From Allobosea sp. WAO (GTDB lineage Bacteria; Pseudomonadota; Alphaproteobacteria; Rhizobiales; Beijerinckiaceae): 64,000 nt of DNA. The stretch spans positions 124,001-188,000 of the forward strand of contig NZ_JXTJ01000018.1 in assembly GCF_001509835.1 (NCBI RefSeq), written 5' to 3'. The notes under the pieces were generated by a model. The model did no database searches. It had not been told where the DNA came from and saw only the letters and a list, made by a program, of their open reading frames with translations. The stretch's first letter is position 1. Each line of letters begins with the position of its first letter. A program made the translations under genes and the position numbers. Shown piece after piece: positions 43,305 through 55,857 of this stretch.

Positions 43305-44906
43305 ATGACCGCCGAACCGCGCCGCACTGAGGCCTATCGCACGCAGAACTGGAAGCTGGAAAAGCCCGCGGCGCGTGGGCGTGGCGGCATCGTCGTCTCG
43401 CAGAACCATGAGGCGGCGGCAGCAGGTGCCGCGATCCTCGAAGCCGGCGGCAACGCCGCCGATGCCGCGGTCGCGACCGCTTTCGCCCTGGCCGCGGTCG
43501 AGCCCTGGAACAGCGGGCTCGGCGGCATCGGCTTCGGCGTCGTGCTGAAGGCGGGCGAGAGCCGGGCGCAGGTCGTCGATTTCGGTCCCGTCGCCCCGCG
43601 CCGGGCCGACCCGGCCGATTATCCGCTGACCGGCGAGATGAAGCTCGACTTCTTCGCCTGGCCGGGCGTGGTCGGCGACCGCAACATCCACGGGCCGCTG
43701 TCCTTCTGCATCCCGTCCTCCGTCGCCGGCTACAAGACGCTGAAGGAGCGCTTCGGCACGACGATGCCGGTCTCCGAACTGCTCCAGCCGGCGATCGCGC
43801 TCGCCAGGCGCGGGCTGGCGCTGGACTGGTACACGACGCTGAAGATCGCCTCCTCGGCCTCGGTGCTGCGGCTCTATGAGGAGAGCGCCCGGATCTATCT
43901 GCCGGACGGTTTGCCGCCGGTGCCGCCCTATCAGGGTGTGCCGGGCTTCCGGCCGCTCGGCAATCTCGCGGCGACGCTGGAGCAGCTCGCCAAGGCCGGG
44001 CTCGACGATTTCTACCGCGGCGAACTGGCGGGGCGGCTGGCCGCCGACATCGCGGCGGCCGGCGGCGTCGTCGATGCGCAGGACCTCGCCGATTGCGCCG
44101 CCAGCGTGCGCGAGGCGCCGGTGATCGACTGGCGCGGCACGCATCGGATCCACACCGCCGGCGGGCTGACGGCGGCGCCGACCCTGCAGGCGGTGGTCGA
44201 GGGGATGGCGGAGAGCCGGCCTAAGGCCGGCGGGCCCGATGCCGCCTGGTTCGCCAGGCTCTCCAAGGTGATGCGCGAGGCCTATTCGAGCCGGCTCGAA
44301 GGTCTCGGCGCAGCGCAGATGGCGAAGGAGCCGGGCGAGACCTGCACCACCCATCTCACCGTGGTCGATGGCGAGGGCAATCTCGTCGCCCTGACCACGA
44401 CGCTGCTCTCCTCGATGGGCAGCCGCTATGTCCTGCCCGAGACCGGCGTGCTGATGAATAACGGCATGATGTGGTTCGATCCGCGCCCCGGTAGCGCCAA
44501 TGCGATCGCGCCAGGAGCCCGGCCCTTGTGCAATATGTGCCCGGTGGTGGTGACCCCTACCGATGGCGGCTGGCCGCGCCATGCCGCCGGTGCCTCGGGC
44601 GGGCGTCGCATCCTCGCCAGCGTCTACCAGACGCTTGCCTTCACACTGGATAGCGGGATGAGCCTCGAGGATGCTGCGCATCAGCCGCGCATCGACGTCT
44701 CCGGCCCGGACGGCACCAGCGCCGATGCCCGCCTGCCGGAGGAAACGCTGGACGCGCTCGCGGCGGTTGGGCCGCTCACCGTGGTCGAGCACGGCGTGCT
44801 GCCGCTGAATTTCGCCTGCCCGAACATCATCCGGGCGGAGAAGGGCGCGGCGGAGGGGATCAGCGACGCCGCCTCGCCCTGGTCGGCGGCGGTCGCGGCC
44901 TCGTAG
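43305..44906 (+). CDS. Gamma-glutamyltransferase family protein (N-terminal nucleophile hydrolase)
   Basis: A 533-residue GGT-family proenzyme. SQNHEAAAAGAAILEAGGNA, followed by ADAAVATAFAL, begins the large subunit. The autoprocessing site precedes Thr348 in CTTHLTVVDGEGN, which becomes the small-subunit nucleophile. SSMGSRYVLPETGVLMNNGM and GASGGRRILASV follow. No clear signal peptide is seen at the chosen start, unlike classic periplasmic GGTs, so it may act in the cytoplasm on gamma-glutamyl or acyl-amide substrates. ATG 43305 has GGAGAG upstream. It follows the acyl-CoA ligase by 86 bp. Confidence 0.88.
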   Translation: MTAEPRRTEAYRTQNWKLEKPAARGRGGIVVSQNHEAAAAGAAILEAGGNAADAAVATAFALAAVEPWNSGLGGIGFGVVLKAGESRAQVVDFGPVAPRRADPADYPLTGEMKLDFFAWPGVVGDRNIHGPLSFCIPSSVAGYKTLKERFGTTMPVSELLQPAIALARRGLALDWYTTLKIASSASVLRLYEESARIYLPDGLPPVPPYQGVPGFRPLGNLAATLEQLAKAGLDDFYRGELAGRLAADIAAAGGVVDAQDLADCAASVREAPVIDWRGTHRIHTAGGLTAAPTLQAVVEGMAESRPKAGGPDAAWFARLSKVMREAYSSRLEGLGAAQMAKEPGETCTTHLTVVDGEGNLVALTTTLLSSMGSRYVLPETGVLMNNGMMWFDPRPGSANAIAPGARPLCNMCPVVVTPTDGGWPRHAAGASGGRRILASVYQTLAFTLDSGMSLEDAAHQPRIDVSGPDGTSADARLPEETLDALAAVGPLTVVEHGVLPLNFACPNIIRAEKGAAEGISDAASPWSAAVAAS

Positions 44907-44928
44907 GGCACGAGAACCGCGACACAAA

Positions 44929-45071
44929 ACCCCTCTCCTGGAAGGAGAGGGGTAGGGGTGAGGTGTTCGGAAGCTGAATCGTTGGCCGGAGTCCGACCGC
45001 GCGGTCAGGCCTCACGCAACTGGTCGAACGGCCTACACCTCACCCTACCCTCTCCTTACAGGAGAGGGTTC
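44929..45071. repeat. Inverted pair of CCTCTCC-GGAGAGG hairpins
   Basis: CCCCTCTCCTGGAAGGAGAG (about 44930) and CCCTCTCCTTACAGGAGAGG (about 45048) are each hairpins. GGGTAGGGGTGAGGTGT and ACACCTCACCCTACCC make the whole unit an inverted repeat. It lies between the convergent GGT and peptide-binding-protein genes and may terminate both. This motif is a common extragenic repeat in this order. Confidence 0.65.
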
Positions 45072-45104
45072 CCCGCGTTTCACGCGTCACGGTCAGCCAC
45101 CCTA

Positions 45105-46691
45105 TCAAACCCGCTTCAGCCCCCAGGGATAGGGTGCCGAGCCCGGCAGCATGCCGGTCAGGTTCTTGCGATACGCGGTCTTGATGACGAACTGGCCGAG
45201 CGGGATGGTGGCGCATTCCTCGAGTGCGAGCCGGCCCAGCGTGACGGCTGCCTTCTTCTGCGCGGCCTCGTCCGGCGCATAGAGCCATTCCTCGGCCAGT
45301 TCCTCAGCCTTGGCATTGGTCCACCAGCCGAACCAGCCCTTCTCGCCCGGGCCGCGGACGAGATTGGAGAGCGCCGGGTTGCCCCAGCCGACCGCCGCGC
45401 CCGTGGTGTGGAAGATGCTCCAGCCGCCCTTCTCGACCGGCTCGCGGCTGTTGCGGCGCTGGATCACCGTGCCCCAGTCGCTCGCCGCCATCTCGACATT
45501 CATGCCCATCGACTTCAGCAGCTCGTAGGTGACGTCACCGAGCGGGCCGATATCGGGAAAGTCGGTCGGGTTGATGATGACGACCTTCTCGCCATTGTAA
45601 CCGGAGGCCTTCAGCGCCGCCTTGGCCTTGTCGAGGCTCTGCGGCATCAGGTCCTCGAGCTCGCCGGTGTAGTAGGGCGTGCCGCGCCACCAGAGGTTCC
45701 GGCAGATTTGCCAGGCGGTGGTGTCGTCGCCTTGCGAGGCCCGCATATAGTCTTCCTGATTGACGCCCATGCGGACGGCGGCGCGGACCTTGGGATTGTT
45801 GAATGGCGGCTGCAGATGATTCAGCCGCATGATCGAGCCGCGGCCGTTCTTGTCGATGACCTCGCGGGTGACGTCGGGGCTCCGGGCGAGCAGGGGCTGA
45901 AGATCTGCGAGCGGGCGCTCCCACCAGTCGATCTCGCCCTTGGTCAGGGCGGCGGCGGCGGTCGCCGGGTCGGGCAGGATCGGCCATTCGATGCGCTTGA
46001 AATGTGCGACCTTGCCGCCGGCATTGCGGCTCGGCGGCTCGCTGCGCGGCTTGTAGGCCTCGTTCTTCTCGTAGACCACGCGGCTGCCGGTGACATACTC
46101 GGCGGCGATGAACTTGTAGGGGCCGGAGCCGGTCATCTCGGTGACCTGCTTGGTCGCGTCGGTCTGCGCCAGCCGCTCGGGCATGATGAAGGGCGGGTTG
46201 TCGGCTTTGGCGAGGCAATCCAGCATCATCGGGAAGGGCCGGGTCAGTTTGATCTCGATCGTTCGCTCGTCGGGGGCGCCCCAGGCCTCGACGGCCTTGA
46301 TCAGGAGCTGGCCGTATGGATCGCGCTGGCACCAGCGCTTCAGGCTCTGGATGCAGTCGGCCGGCCGCACGGGCTGGCCGTCATGGAAGGCGAGGCCCTC
46401 GCGCAGCTTGATCTTCCAGACCTTGCCGTCGGCCGAGATCTCGTGGCCCTCGGCCATTTGCGGCTGCGGCTTCAGATTGAGATCACCGCCATAGAGCGTG
46501 TCGAAGACGTAGTAGCCATGGTTGTTGGTGACGGTCGCCGTCGTCCAGATCGGGTCGAGCGAGGTGAGATTGGCCTGCGGCGCCATCTTCATCACGGTGG
46601 CGTTCGCCGCTTGAGCGAATGCGCCCCGTGTCATGGCTGGAGCGAACAGGGCGGCGGCTGCCGTGCCCTGCAGAAACTGACGGCGTTTCAT
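45105..46691 (-). CDS. ABC transporter substrate-binding protein, peptide/family 5
   Basis: A 528-residue SBP_bac_5 (DppA/OppA-like) protein. The Tat-type signal MKRRQFLQGTAAAALFAPAM ends near AFAQA. LKPQPQMAEGHEISADGKVW, WKIKLREGLAFHDGQPV (with the family motif LREGxxFHDG) and PFNNPKVRAAVRMGV are diagnostic. It captures di-/oligopeptides or similar solutes. No permease or ATPase gene is adjacent, so it is an orphan receptor; an amidase gene lies 89 bp upstream in the same direction. Confidence 0.93.
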   Translation of the reverse strand: MKRRQFLQGTAAAALFAPAMTRGAFAQAANATVMKMAPQANLTSLDPIWTTATVTNNHGYYVFDTLYGGDLNLKPQPQMAEGHEISADGKVWKIKLREGLAFHDGQPVRPADCIQSLKRWCQRDPYGQLLIKAVEAWGAPDERTIEIKLTRPFPMMLDCLAKADNPPFIMPERLAQTDATKQVTEMTGSGPYKFIAAEYVTGSRVVYEKNEAYKPRSEPPSRNAGGKVAHFKRIEWPILPDPATAAAALTKGEIDWWERPLADLQPLLARSPDVTREVIDKNGRGSIMRLNHLQPPFNNPKVRAAVRMGVNQEDYMRASQGDDTTAWQICRNLWWRGTPYYTGELEDLMPQSLDKAKAALKASGYNGEKVVIINPTDFPDIGPLGDVTYELLKSMGMNVEMAASDWGTVIQRRNSREPVEKGGWSIFHTTGAAVGWGNPALSNLVRGPGEKGWFGWWTNAKAEELAEEWLYAPDEAAQKKAAVTLGRLALEECATIPLGQFVIKTAYRKNLTGMLPGSAPYPWGLKRV

Positions 46692-46780
46692 ATGGTCTCT
46701 CCCCTTTTATGATTGAGTCTGACAGTCGATGAAACTTGTTCTTTCTGCTCTTGATGGAACGAGACGTGGCTGATTGCCCG

Positions 46781-48274
46781 CTAGTCGAAGCCGAGGAAAT
46801 TCGGGCTGTCCGCGAGCCTCGGCGCCGCCTTCAGTCTGGTGATGTCCGGCACCGGGCGCGCCGTCAGCGGATCGCCGGCCAAGAGTGACTCAAGCGCTGC
46901 CGCAACGGCAAGCACCTTGGCGTCGCCGCCGCGCGGGCCGACGATCTGCAGGCCGAAGGGCATGCCGTTGCGGTCGAGCCCGACCGGCAGCGAGATCGCC
47001 GGGTGGCCGACGATGGTCACCGCATACGCCATGGCGAGCCAGTGGAAGTAGGTCCGCGTCGGCTTGCCGTCGATCTCGGCGGGATAGAGCTCCGACCAGG
47101 GGCGCGGCGACAGCGTCATCGCCGGCGACAGGATGACGTCGTAATCGGTGAAGAAGCGCTGCCAGGCATTGTAGATCACGGTCTGCTGCTTCAGCGCCCG
47201 GGTGATGTCGAGCGGGCCATAGCGCAGGCCTTCCTCGACATTGGCACGGACATTGGGGCCGACCTTTTCCGGCGTGTCGCGCACCCGCTCATACTGCCCG
47301 GCGAGGAAGTTGACGGCGCGCAGCACCTCGAAGCTCTCATCGGTGCCGGCGCAATCCGGCGTCGCCTCGTCGGCGCGGGCGAAGAGGCTGCTGAAGCGTC
47401 CGACCTTGTCGGCGAAGACCTCGCGGATGTGCTTCTCGGTGGGCGCGAAGCCGAAATCGGGGGTGATCGCGACCTTCAGCGAGGCAAGGTCGCAAGCTTG
47501 TGCGCGGGCGAAATCCTCGGGGCGGCGCACCGTGCTGCCATGGACCGTCGTCGCCAGCGGGTCGCAGGCGTCGTCGCCGACCATGGTCGAGAGCAGCAGG
47601 CAAAGATCGGGGACGGTGCGCGCCATCGGACCGAGCACCGAGAGCGGATTCCAGCCGAGCGCCCGCTTGTCGCTCGGCACTAGCCCGGGCGAGGGGCGGA
47701 AGCCGACTATGCCGTTGAAGGCGGCCGGGTTGCGCAGCGAGCCGCCGGTGTCGGAGCCGGTTGCGATCGGCACCATGTTGGTCGCGAGCGCGACGCCCGA
47801 GCCGCCGGAGGAGCCGGCGGCCGAGCGCGAGGGGTCGAAGGGATTGCCGGTGACGCCGTAGACGGCGTTGCGGGTGTTGGCGCCGGCGCCCCATTCGGGC
47901 GTATTGGTCTTGCCGACGATGACGGCGCCGGCCTGGCGGACAGATGCGACGATCAGCTGGTCCTGTTTCGGCACGTGATTGGCGAAGAGCGGGCTGCCAT
48001 AGGTGGTACGCAGCCCCGCGACGTCTTCGAGGTCCTTGATGCCGATCGGCAGGCCGTGCAGGGCCGGCAGGGCGTCGCCGCGCATGGTTGCCGCATCGGC
48101 GGCCTTGGCCGTGGCTCGGGCGCGCTCGTCGTCGCGCGCCACCATGGCGTTGACGGCGGGATCGACCGCATCGATGCGGCTCAAGCAACTTTCGAGCAGT
48201 TCGGTCGCGGAGAGCTTCTTCTCGCCGATCAGGCGGCGGGCGGTGACGGCATCGAGATCGCAGGGTTCGGTCAC
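46781..48274 (-). CDS. Amidase (amidase signature family)
   Basis: A 497-residue amidase-signature enzyme. The Ser-cisSer-Lys triad is supplied by LPIGIKDLEDVAG (Lys near 80), AAGSSGGSGVALAT (near 155) and GSDTGGSLRNPAAFNG (nucleophile near 177). It hydrolyses an amide to acid and ammonia; specificity is unknown. It is upstream of the peptide-binding-protein gene on the same strand, so the pair may take up and cleave one compound. The start is ATG 48274. Confidence 0.9.
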   Translation of the reverse strand: MTEPCDLDAVTARRLIGEKKLSATELLESCLSRIDAVDPAVNAMVARDDERARATAKAADAATMRGDALPALHGLPIGIKDLEDVAGLRTTYGSPLFANHVPKQDQLIVASVRQAGAVIVGKTNTPEWGAGANTRNAVYGVTGNPFDPSRSAAGSSGGSGVALATNMVPIATGSDTGGSLRNPAAFNGIVGFRPSPGLVPSDKRALGWNPLSVLGPMARTVPDLCLLLSTMVGDDACDPLATTVHGSTVRRPEDFARAQACDLASLKVAITPDFGFAPTEKHIREVFADKVGRFSSLFARADEATPDCAGTDESFEVLRAVNFLAGQYERVRDTPEKVGPNVRANVEEGLRYGPLDITRALKQQTVIYNAWQRFFTDYDVILSPAMTLSPRPWSELYPAEIDGKPTRTYFHWLAMAYAVTIVGHPAISLPVGLDRNGMPFGLQIVGPRGGDAKVLAVAAALESLLAGDPLTARPVPDITRLKAAPRLADSPNFLGFD

Positions 48275-48386
48275 GGCGGCAGGCTCCGGCAGTCAGGGCG
48301 GGCCCGTCGCGGCCCATCCTGCCAGTCGAAGCGGCCTGCGCCGCGACGTCAACCCTCGCCGGGTTGTACCCCTGCCTGCGTTCACC

Positions 48387-49784
<1,398 letters not shown>

Positions 49785-49800
49785 GGCTCGCTCCCGCCGC

Positions 49801-51120
49801 TCACAGGTCCACGAACAGCGTCGCGGGGGTTTCCAGCAGCTGCTTGAGGCGCTGCACGAAGACGGCAGCGTCCCAGCCGTCGACGACGCGGTGGTCGAAG
49901 CTGGAGGAGAGGTTCATCATCTTGCGCGGCACGAAGGTGGCGCCGTCCCAGACCGGGCGCACCACCATCTTGTTGACGCCGACGATCGCGACCTCGGGAT
50001 GGTTGATCACCGGCGTGGTGGCGATGCCGCCGAGCGCGCCGAGCGAGGTGATGGTGATGGTCGAGCCGGTGAGCTCGTCGCGCGTCGCGGTGCCGTCGCG
50101 GGCACGTTCGGCGAGGCGCGACAATTCGAAGGCGCAGCCCCAGAGGTCGCGCGCCTCGGCATGCTTGACCACCGGCACGATCAGGCCCGACGGCGTCTGC
50201 GTCGCGATGCCGATGTCGATGCCGGCATGCTGGCGCACGATCCCGGCTTCGTCGTCATAGAGCGCGTTCAGCGCCGGCTGCTCGGCGAGCGCCTTGACCA
50301 TGGCCCGCATCAGGAAGGGCAGCAGGGTCAGCTTCGGCCGCTCGGCGGTCGGCTTCTTGTTGAGCGCGGCGCGCAGGTCTTCGAGAGCGGAGACGTCGAC
50401 TTCTTCGACAATCGTGATGTGCGGGATGCGCGACTTCGACAGCGCCATCTTCTCGGCGATGCGACGGCGCAAGCCCACGACCTTGACCTCGGTCACCGCC
50501 GTCCTGGCAACCAGCCCGCCCTTGGCCGGGGCCTCGGGGCCGTGCTGGATGAAGCCGTCGATGTCCTCATGGGTGATGCGGCCGGCCGGGCCGGAGCCCT
50601 GGACCTGGCGCAGGTCGACGCCGGCCTCGCGCGCCTTCAGCCGGACGGCCGGGGAGGCCAGCGGTTTCTCGCCGGCAGCGCGGCGCGGGGCGGCTGCCGC
50701 GACGGGCGCCGGTCGGGCGGGTGCCGCCGCGGGCTTCGGTGTCGGCATCCGTTTCGGAGCAGGCTCGGGAGCCGCGGCCGGCGCAGCTTGGGTCGCCGCC
50801 GCCGGTTTCTCCTTGGGCGGCTCGACCGGCGCTTCGGGCTCGGCCGGCGCTTCTGCCTCCTGGACCGCCGCGCCGTCGCCGGCGACCTTCAGCTTGACCA
50901 GTGCCGAGCCGATCGCGACCGTGTCGCCGATCTCGGCACCGACCCAGGTCACCTCGCCCTCGACGGGGGAGGGAATTTCGACGGTCGCCTTGTCGGTCAT
51001 CACGGCGGCGATGAGATCGTCCTCGCGGACGATGTCGCCGACCTTGACGTGCCACTCGACCAGCTCGGCCTCGGCGATGCCCTCGCCGACATCCGGCAGC
51101 TTGATGATGCGCTCGGCCAT
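49801..51120 (-). CDS. bkdB: Branched-chain 2-oxoacid dehydrogenase E2 (dihydrolipoyl acyltransferase)
   Basis: A 439-residue E2. One lipoyl domain (about 1-80) with the lipoyl-lysine in [10 protein letters not shown], an Ala/Pro-rich linker (about 85-150), the E3/E1-binding domain [20 protein letters not shown] (about 155-190), and the catalytic domain with [15 protein letters not shown]. It transfers branched acyl groups to CoA. ATG 51120 overlaps the E1-beta stop (TGATG). Confidence 0.95.
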   Translation of the reverse strand: MAERIIKLPDVGEGIAEAELVEWHVKVGDIVREDDLIAAVMTDKATVEIPSPVEGEVTWVGAEIGDTVAIGSALVKLKVAGDGAAVQEAEAPAEPEAPVEPPKEKPAAATQAAPAAAPEPAPKRMPTPKPAAAPARPAPVAAAAPRRAAGEKPLASPAVRLKAREAGVDLRQVQGSGPAGRITHEDIDGFIQHGPEAPAKGGLVARTAVTEVKVVGLRRRIAEKMALSKSRIPHITIVEEVDVSALEDLRAALNKKPTAERPKLTLLPFLMRAMVKALAEQPALNALYDDEAGIVRQHAGIDIGIATQTPSGLIVPVVKHAEARDLWGCAFELSRLAERARDGTATRDELTGSTITITSLGALGGIATTPVINHPEVAIVGVNKMVVRPVWDGATFVPRKMMNLSSSFDHRVVDGWDAAVFVQRLKQLLETPATLFVDL

Positions 51121-52136
51121 CAGCGGCTCTCCATGATCTCGCGCAGCGCGGCGCCGACGCGGGCGGGGCCGGGGAAATAGGCCCATTCCTGTGCGTGCGG
51201 ATAGGGCGTGTCCCAGCCGGTGACGCGCATGATCGGCGCCTCCAGATGGTAGAAGCAGTGCTGCTGTACGAGCGCGGCCAGCTCCGCACCAAAGCCCGAT
51301 GTGAGCGTCGCCTCGTGCAGGACGATGCAGCGCCCGGTCTTCGAGACGGAGGCGACGATCGCATCGAGATCGAGCGGCAGCAGGGTACGCAGGTCGATGA
51401 TCTCGGCATCGATGCCGGTCTCTTCGGCGGCAGCCTGCGCGACATGCACCATGGTGCCGTAGGTCACGATGGTGACGGCCGCGCCTTCGCGGCGGATCGC
51501 CGCCTTGCCGAGCGGGATGGTGTAATGGCCTTCCTCGACCTCGCCGAGCTCGTGCTTCGACCAGGGCGTGACCGGGCGGTCGTGATGGCCGTCGAACGGG
51601 CCGTTATAGAGCCGCTTCGGCTCGAGGAAGATCACGGGATCCGGATCCTCGATCGCTGCGATCAGCAGGCCCTTGGCGTCGCGCGGATTGGACGGCACCA
51701 CCGTCTTCAGCCCGGAGACATGGGTGAAGAGAGCTTCCGGGCTCTGGCTATGGGTCTGGCCACCGAAGATGCCGCCGCCGGTCGGCATGCGGATCACCAT
51801 CGGGCAGGTGAAATCGCCGGCCGAGCGATAGCGCAGGCGCGCCGCCTCGGAGACGATCTGGTCGTAGGCCGGGTACATGTAGTCGGCGAACTGGATCTCG
51901 ACGCAGGGGCGCAGGCCATAGGCCGCCATGCCGATCGCGGTGCCGACGATGCCGAGCTCGCTGATCGGCGCGTCGAAGCAGCGGTTGACGCCGTATTTCT
52001 GCTGCAGGCCATGGGTGCAGCGGAAGACGCCGCCGAAATAGCCGACATCCTCGCCATAGACGACGACGTTGTCGTCCCGGCCCATGGAGACGTCGAGGGC
52101 CGAGCGGATGGCCTCGATCATGGTCATGCGGGCCAT
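51120..52136 (-). CDS. bkdA2: Branched-chain 2-oxoacid dehydrogenase E1 beta
   Basis: A 338-residue transketolase-like subunit. VYGEDVGYFGGVFRCTHGLQ, followed by FDAPISELGIVGTAIGMAAY, is the E1-beta TPP half-site; RMPTGGGIFGGQTHSQSPEA marks the family. Pairs with E1 alpha to decarboxylate 2-oxo acids of Val, Leu and Ile. It is 3 bp after E1 alpha. Confidence 0.96.
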   Translation of the reverse strand: MARMTMIEAIRSALDVSMGRDDNVVVYGEDVGYFGGVFRCTHGLQQKYGVNRCFDAPISELGIVGTAIGMAAYGLRPCVEIQFADYMYPAYDQIVSEAARLRYRSAGDFTCPMVIRMPTGGGIFGGQTHSQSPEALFTHVSGLKTVVPSNPRDAKGLLIAAIEDPDPVIFLEPKRLYNGPFDGHHDRPVTPWSKHELGEVEEGHYTIPLGKAAIRREGAAVTIVTYGTMVHVAQAAAEETGIDAEIIDLRTLLPLDLDAIVASVSKTGRCIVLHEATLTSGFGAELAALVQQHCFYHLEAPIMRVTGWDTPYPHAQEWAYFPGPARVGAALREIMESR

Positions 52137-52139
52137 GGC

Positions 52140-53480
<1,341 letters not shown>

Positions 53481-53582
53481 TTAGGATCGCAGATTATCGA
53501 TTTCTTGCCGAAATGGCCTTGAGATTCGAGCTTGGTCAGAGGATTATTCCGGCATCCCTGTATCAAGCAGAAAATTCTCTCG

Positions 53583-54083
53583 ATGGTGACGAAGGCGCGG
53601 CGCGGCGACGAGCTGGATGCGATCGATCGGCGCATTCTCTCGGCCCTGAACGAGGATGGCCGGCTGACGATCAACGCGCTGGCCGAGAAGGTCGGCCTGT
53701 CGCCCTCGCCGTGCTGGACGCGGGTGAAGCGGCTCGAGGAGAGCGGCGCGATCGAGAAATATGTCGCGGTGCTCAACCACCGCGCGCTCGGGCTCGACAA
53801 CGTCGTCTTCATCGAGATCACGCTCGACAAGCATGACGACAAATTGCTCGACCGCTTCGGCGAGGCGCTGGCGCGTATCCCGGAAGTGGTCGAGGCCCAT
53901 CTCGTCACCGGCGATTACGACTACCTGGTCAAGGCCGTGGTCAGCGGCACCGAGCACTATGAGCGCTTCCTGCGCGAAAAAATCTACCGCCTGCCGGGCC
54001 TGCGCCAGTCGCGCACGACCTTCGGCCTGCGCACGCTGAAGCGGGCGATCTCTGTCGACCCGCTGCAGATCGCGCCAGGGTGA
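53583..54083 (+). CDS. bkdR: Lrp/AsnC-family regulator of the bkd operon (BkdR-like)
   Basis: A 166-residue Lrp-family regulator: HTH DAIDRRILSALNEDGRLTIN, followed by SPSPCWTRVKRLEESGAIEK, then a RAM ligand domain from VVFIEITLD. It is divergent from bkdA1 across a 210-bp spacer whose right half (about 53490-53560) is AT-rich, a likely binding site. In Pseudomonas putida BkdR, an Lrp homologue, sits in the same divergent position and responds to branched-chain amino acids. An upstream ATG at 53532 is possible. Confidence 0.88.
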   Translation: MVTKARRGDELDAIDRRILSALNEDGRLTINALAEKVGLSPSPCWTRVKRLEESGAIEKYVAVLNHRALGLDNVVFIEITLDKHDDKLLDRFGEALARIPEVVEAHLVTGDYDYLVKAVVSGTEHYERFLREKIYRLPGLRQSRTTFGLRTLKRAISVDPLQIAPG

Positions 54084-54101
54084 ACCTGCTGTGGTAGCGG
54101 A

Positions 54102-54118
54102 GGCGGCCGAGGGCCGCC
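54102..54118. terminator. Hairpin between the convergent bkdR and UxaA-family genes
   Basis: GGCGGCC-GAG-GGCCGCC, a perfect 7-bp GC stem in the 39-bp convergent gap, 18 bp after the bkdR stop. No T-run; a likely but weak bidirectional terminator. Confidence 0.4.
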
Positions 54119-54122
54119 GTCC

Positions 54123-55652
54123 TCACATCGTCGCGCCGATCTGCCAAGGTACGAACTCGGCGTCGCCATAGCCGAGCTGCTCGGACTTGGAGCGCTCGCC
54201 CGAGGCGATCTTCAGCAGGGTGTCGAAGATCTCGCGCCCCTTCGCTTCCAGGGTCACGCCGTCGAGCACGTCGCCGCAGTTGATGTCCATGTCGTCGATC
54301 ATCTTTTCGTAGATCGGCGTGTTGGTTGCGAGCTTGACCGAGGGCGTCGGCTTGCAGCCATAGGCCGAGCCGCGGCCGGTGGTGAAGGCGAGGATGTTGG
54401 CGCCGCCCGCGACCTGGCCGGTCGCCGCGACCGGATCGTAGCCGGGCGTGTCCATGTAGACGAAGCCCTTGTCGCGCACCGGCTCGGCATAGTGGTAGAC
54501 GGCCGAGAGCGTCTTGGTGCCGCCCTTGGCGGCCGCGCCGAGCGACTTCTCCAGGATGGTGGTCAAACCGCCCGCCTTGTTCCCCGGCGAGGGGTTGTTG
54601 TTCATGCTCATCCGGGCCCGCTCGGTATAGTCCTCCCACCATTTGATGATGCCGACGAGCTTCTCGCCGACCTCGCGGGTGGCGGCGCGGCGGGTGAGCA
54701 GATGCTCGGCGCCGTAGATCTCCGGCGTCTCCGAGAGGATCGCGGTGCCGCCATGCTCGACCAGGATGTCGACGGCGGCGCCCAGCGCCGGGTTGGCTGT
54801 GATGCCGGAATATCCGTCCGAGCCGCCGCATTGCAGGGCCAGCATCAACTCCGAAGCCGGCACGGTCTCGCGCACCGCCTGGTTGGCGATCGGCAGCATG
54901 GTCTTCAGCGCCTCGACGCCCGCGGCGACCGACTTCTTCGTACCGCCGGTTTCCTGGATCGTCATGGTGCGGAAGATGTCGCTCTCCTCGACGCCATAGG
55001 CCTCCTTCATGCGCTTGATCTGGAAGCCCTCGCAGCCGAGGCCGACGACCAGCACCGCCGCCATGTTCGGGTTGCAGGCATAGCCCCAGGTGGTGCGCTT
55101 CAGCACCTCGAAGCTCTCGCCATTATAGTCGATGCCGCAGCCGGTGCCGTGCGTCAGCGCGATCACGCCGTCGACATTGGGATAGTCGGCGAGGATGCCG
55201 GAGCGCTTGACCTCCTCGGCCATGAAGCGCGCGGCCGAGGCGGAGCAGTTCACCGAGGTCAGGATGCCGACATAGTTGCGGGTGCCGGCGCGGCCGTCCT
55301 TGCGACGGAAGCCCTGGAAGGTCGCCTGCTGCTCGACCGGCAGGATCAGTTCCTTCTTTGCCTCGGCGGCAAAGGCATAGTCGCGCTCGAAGGCGTGGAA
55401 GCCGGTATTATGCTCGTGGACCCATTCGCCGGGGGGGATGTCGAGCGTGGCGAAGCCGATGATCTGGCCGAACTTGCGGATCGGCTCGTCCTTGGCGATC
55501 GGCACCAGCGCGATCTTGTGGCCGCGCGGGATGCGCTTCAGCGCGGTGACCCCGGCGGCGCTGACGCCGACATCGATCGGATCGACCGCCACCGCGACAT
55601 TGTCGGCGGCATTGAGCTTGAGCGTGCGCGGCGGAGTGGCTTTGTCGAGCAT
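54123..55652 (-). CDS. UxaA-family hydrolyase (altronate/galactarate dehydratase type)
   Basis: A 509-residue protein with an N-terminal SAF domain (about 15-90, ALKRIPRGHKIALVPIAK) and the GD-AH catalytic part. SVNCSASAARFMAEEV, THGTGCGIDYNGESFE, CNPNMAAVLVVGLGCEG and LQCGGSDGYSGITANPALG give the conserved cysteines and histidine for the metal site. TGRGSAYGCKPTPSVKLATN near residue 420 is a strong family marker. It dehydrates a C6 sugar acid such as D-altronate or galactarate. ATG 55652 is chosen; the frame is open to 55700. It has its own 240-bp upstream region with two inverted repeats. Confidence 0.9.
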   Translation of the reverse strand: MLDKATPPRTLKLNAADNVAVAVDPIDVGVSAAGVTALKRIPRGHKIALVPIAKDEPIRKFGQIIGFATLDIPPGEWVHEHNTGFHAFERDYAFAAEAKKELILPVEQQATFQGFRRKDGRAGTRNYVGILTSVNCSASAARFMAEEVKRSGILADYPNVDGVIALTHGTGCGIDYNGESFEVLKRTTWGYACNPNMAAVLVVGLGCEGFQIKRMKEAYGVEESDIFRTMTIQETGGTKKSVAAGVEALKTMLPIANQAVRETVPASELMLALQCGGSDGYSGITANPALGAAVDILVEHGGTAILSETPEIYGAEHLLTRRAATREVGEKLVGIIKWWEDYTERARMSMNNNPSPGNKAGGLTTILEKSLGAAAKGGTKTLSAVYHYAEPVRDKGFVYMDTPGYDPVAATGQVAGGANILAFTTGRGSAYGCKPTPSVKLATNTPIYEKMIDDMDINCGDVLDGVTLEAKGREIFDTLLKIASGERSKSEQLGYGDAEFVPWQIGATM

Positions 55653-55718
55653 GATCTTTTGAACCTTGGGCTGGCAGCTTTTTTCGCCTTGCCTCAGCAT
55701 GGCGCAGAAGGCTGCCAG

Positions 55719-55735
55719 TTTTCAATCGGTTGAAA
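55719..55735. promoter_or_regulatory. Possible LacI-type operator upstream of the UxaA-family gene
   Basis: TTTCAA-TCGG-TTGAAA, 67 bp upstream of the gene start, with the central CG step typical of LacI-family operators. The right half also forms a -35-like TTGAAA on the minus strand, so binding would block RNA polymerase. Confidence 0.45.
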
Positions 55736-55857
55736 GAAGATACCGATCTGCGCCGCGCGCTGGGCTGCGCCATCGCGCCGGCATCATTGCAGGAAAGCTA
55801 TCGCAGCAATGAGGTGGCGAGATGGCGCCGTGCCGGTCGATGCTGCCAGAGCTGGAT

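Noticed and set aside
44929-45071. CRISPR-like or IS-end structure in the CCTCTCC repeats
   Set aside because: Only two inverted hairpin units, no regular spacers and no transposase; it fits an extragenic palindrome.
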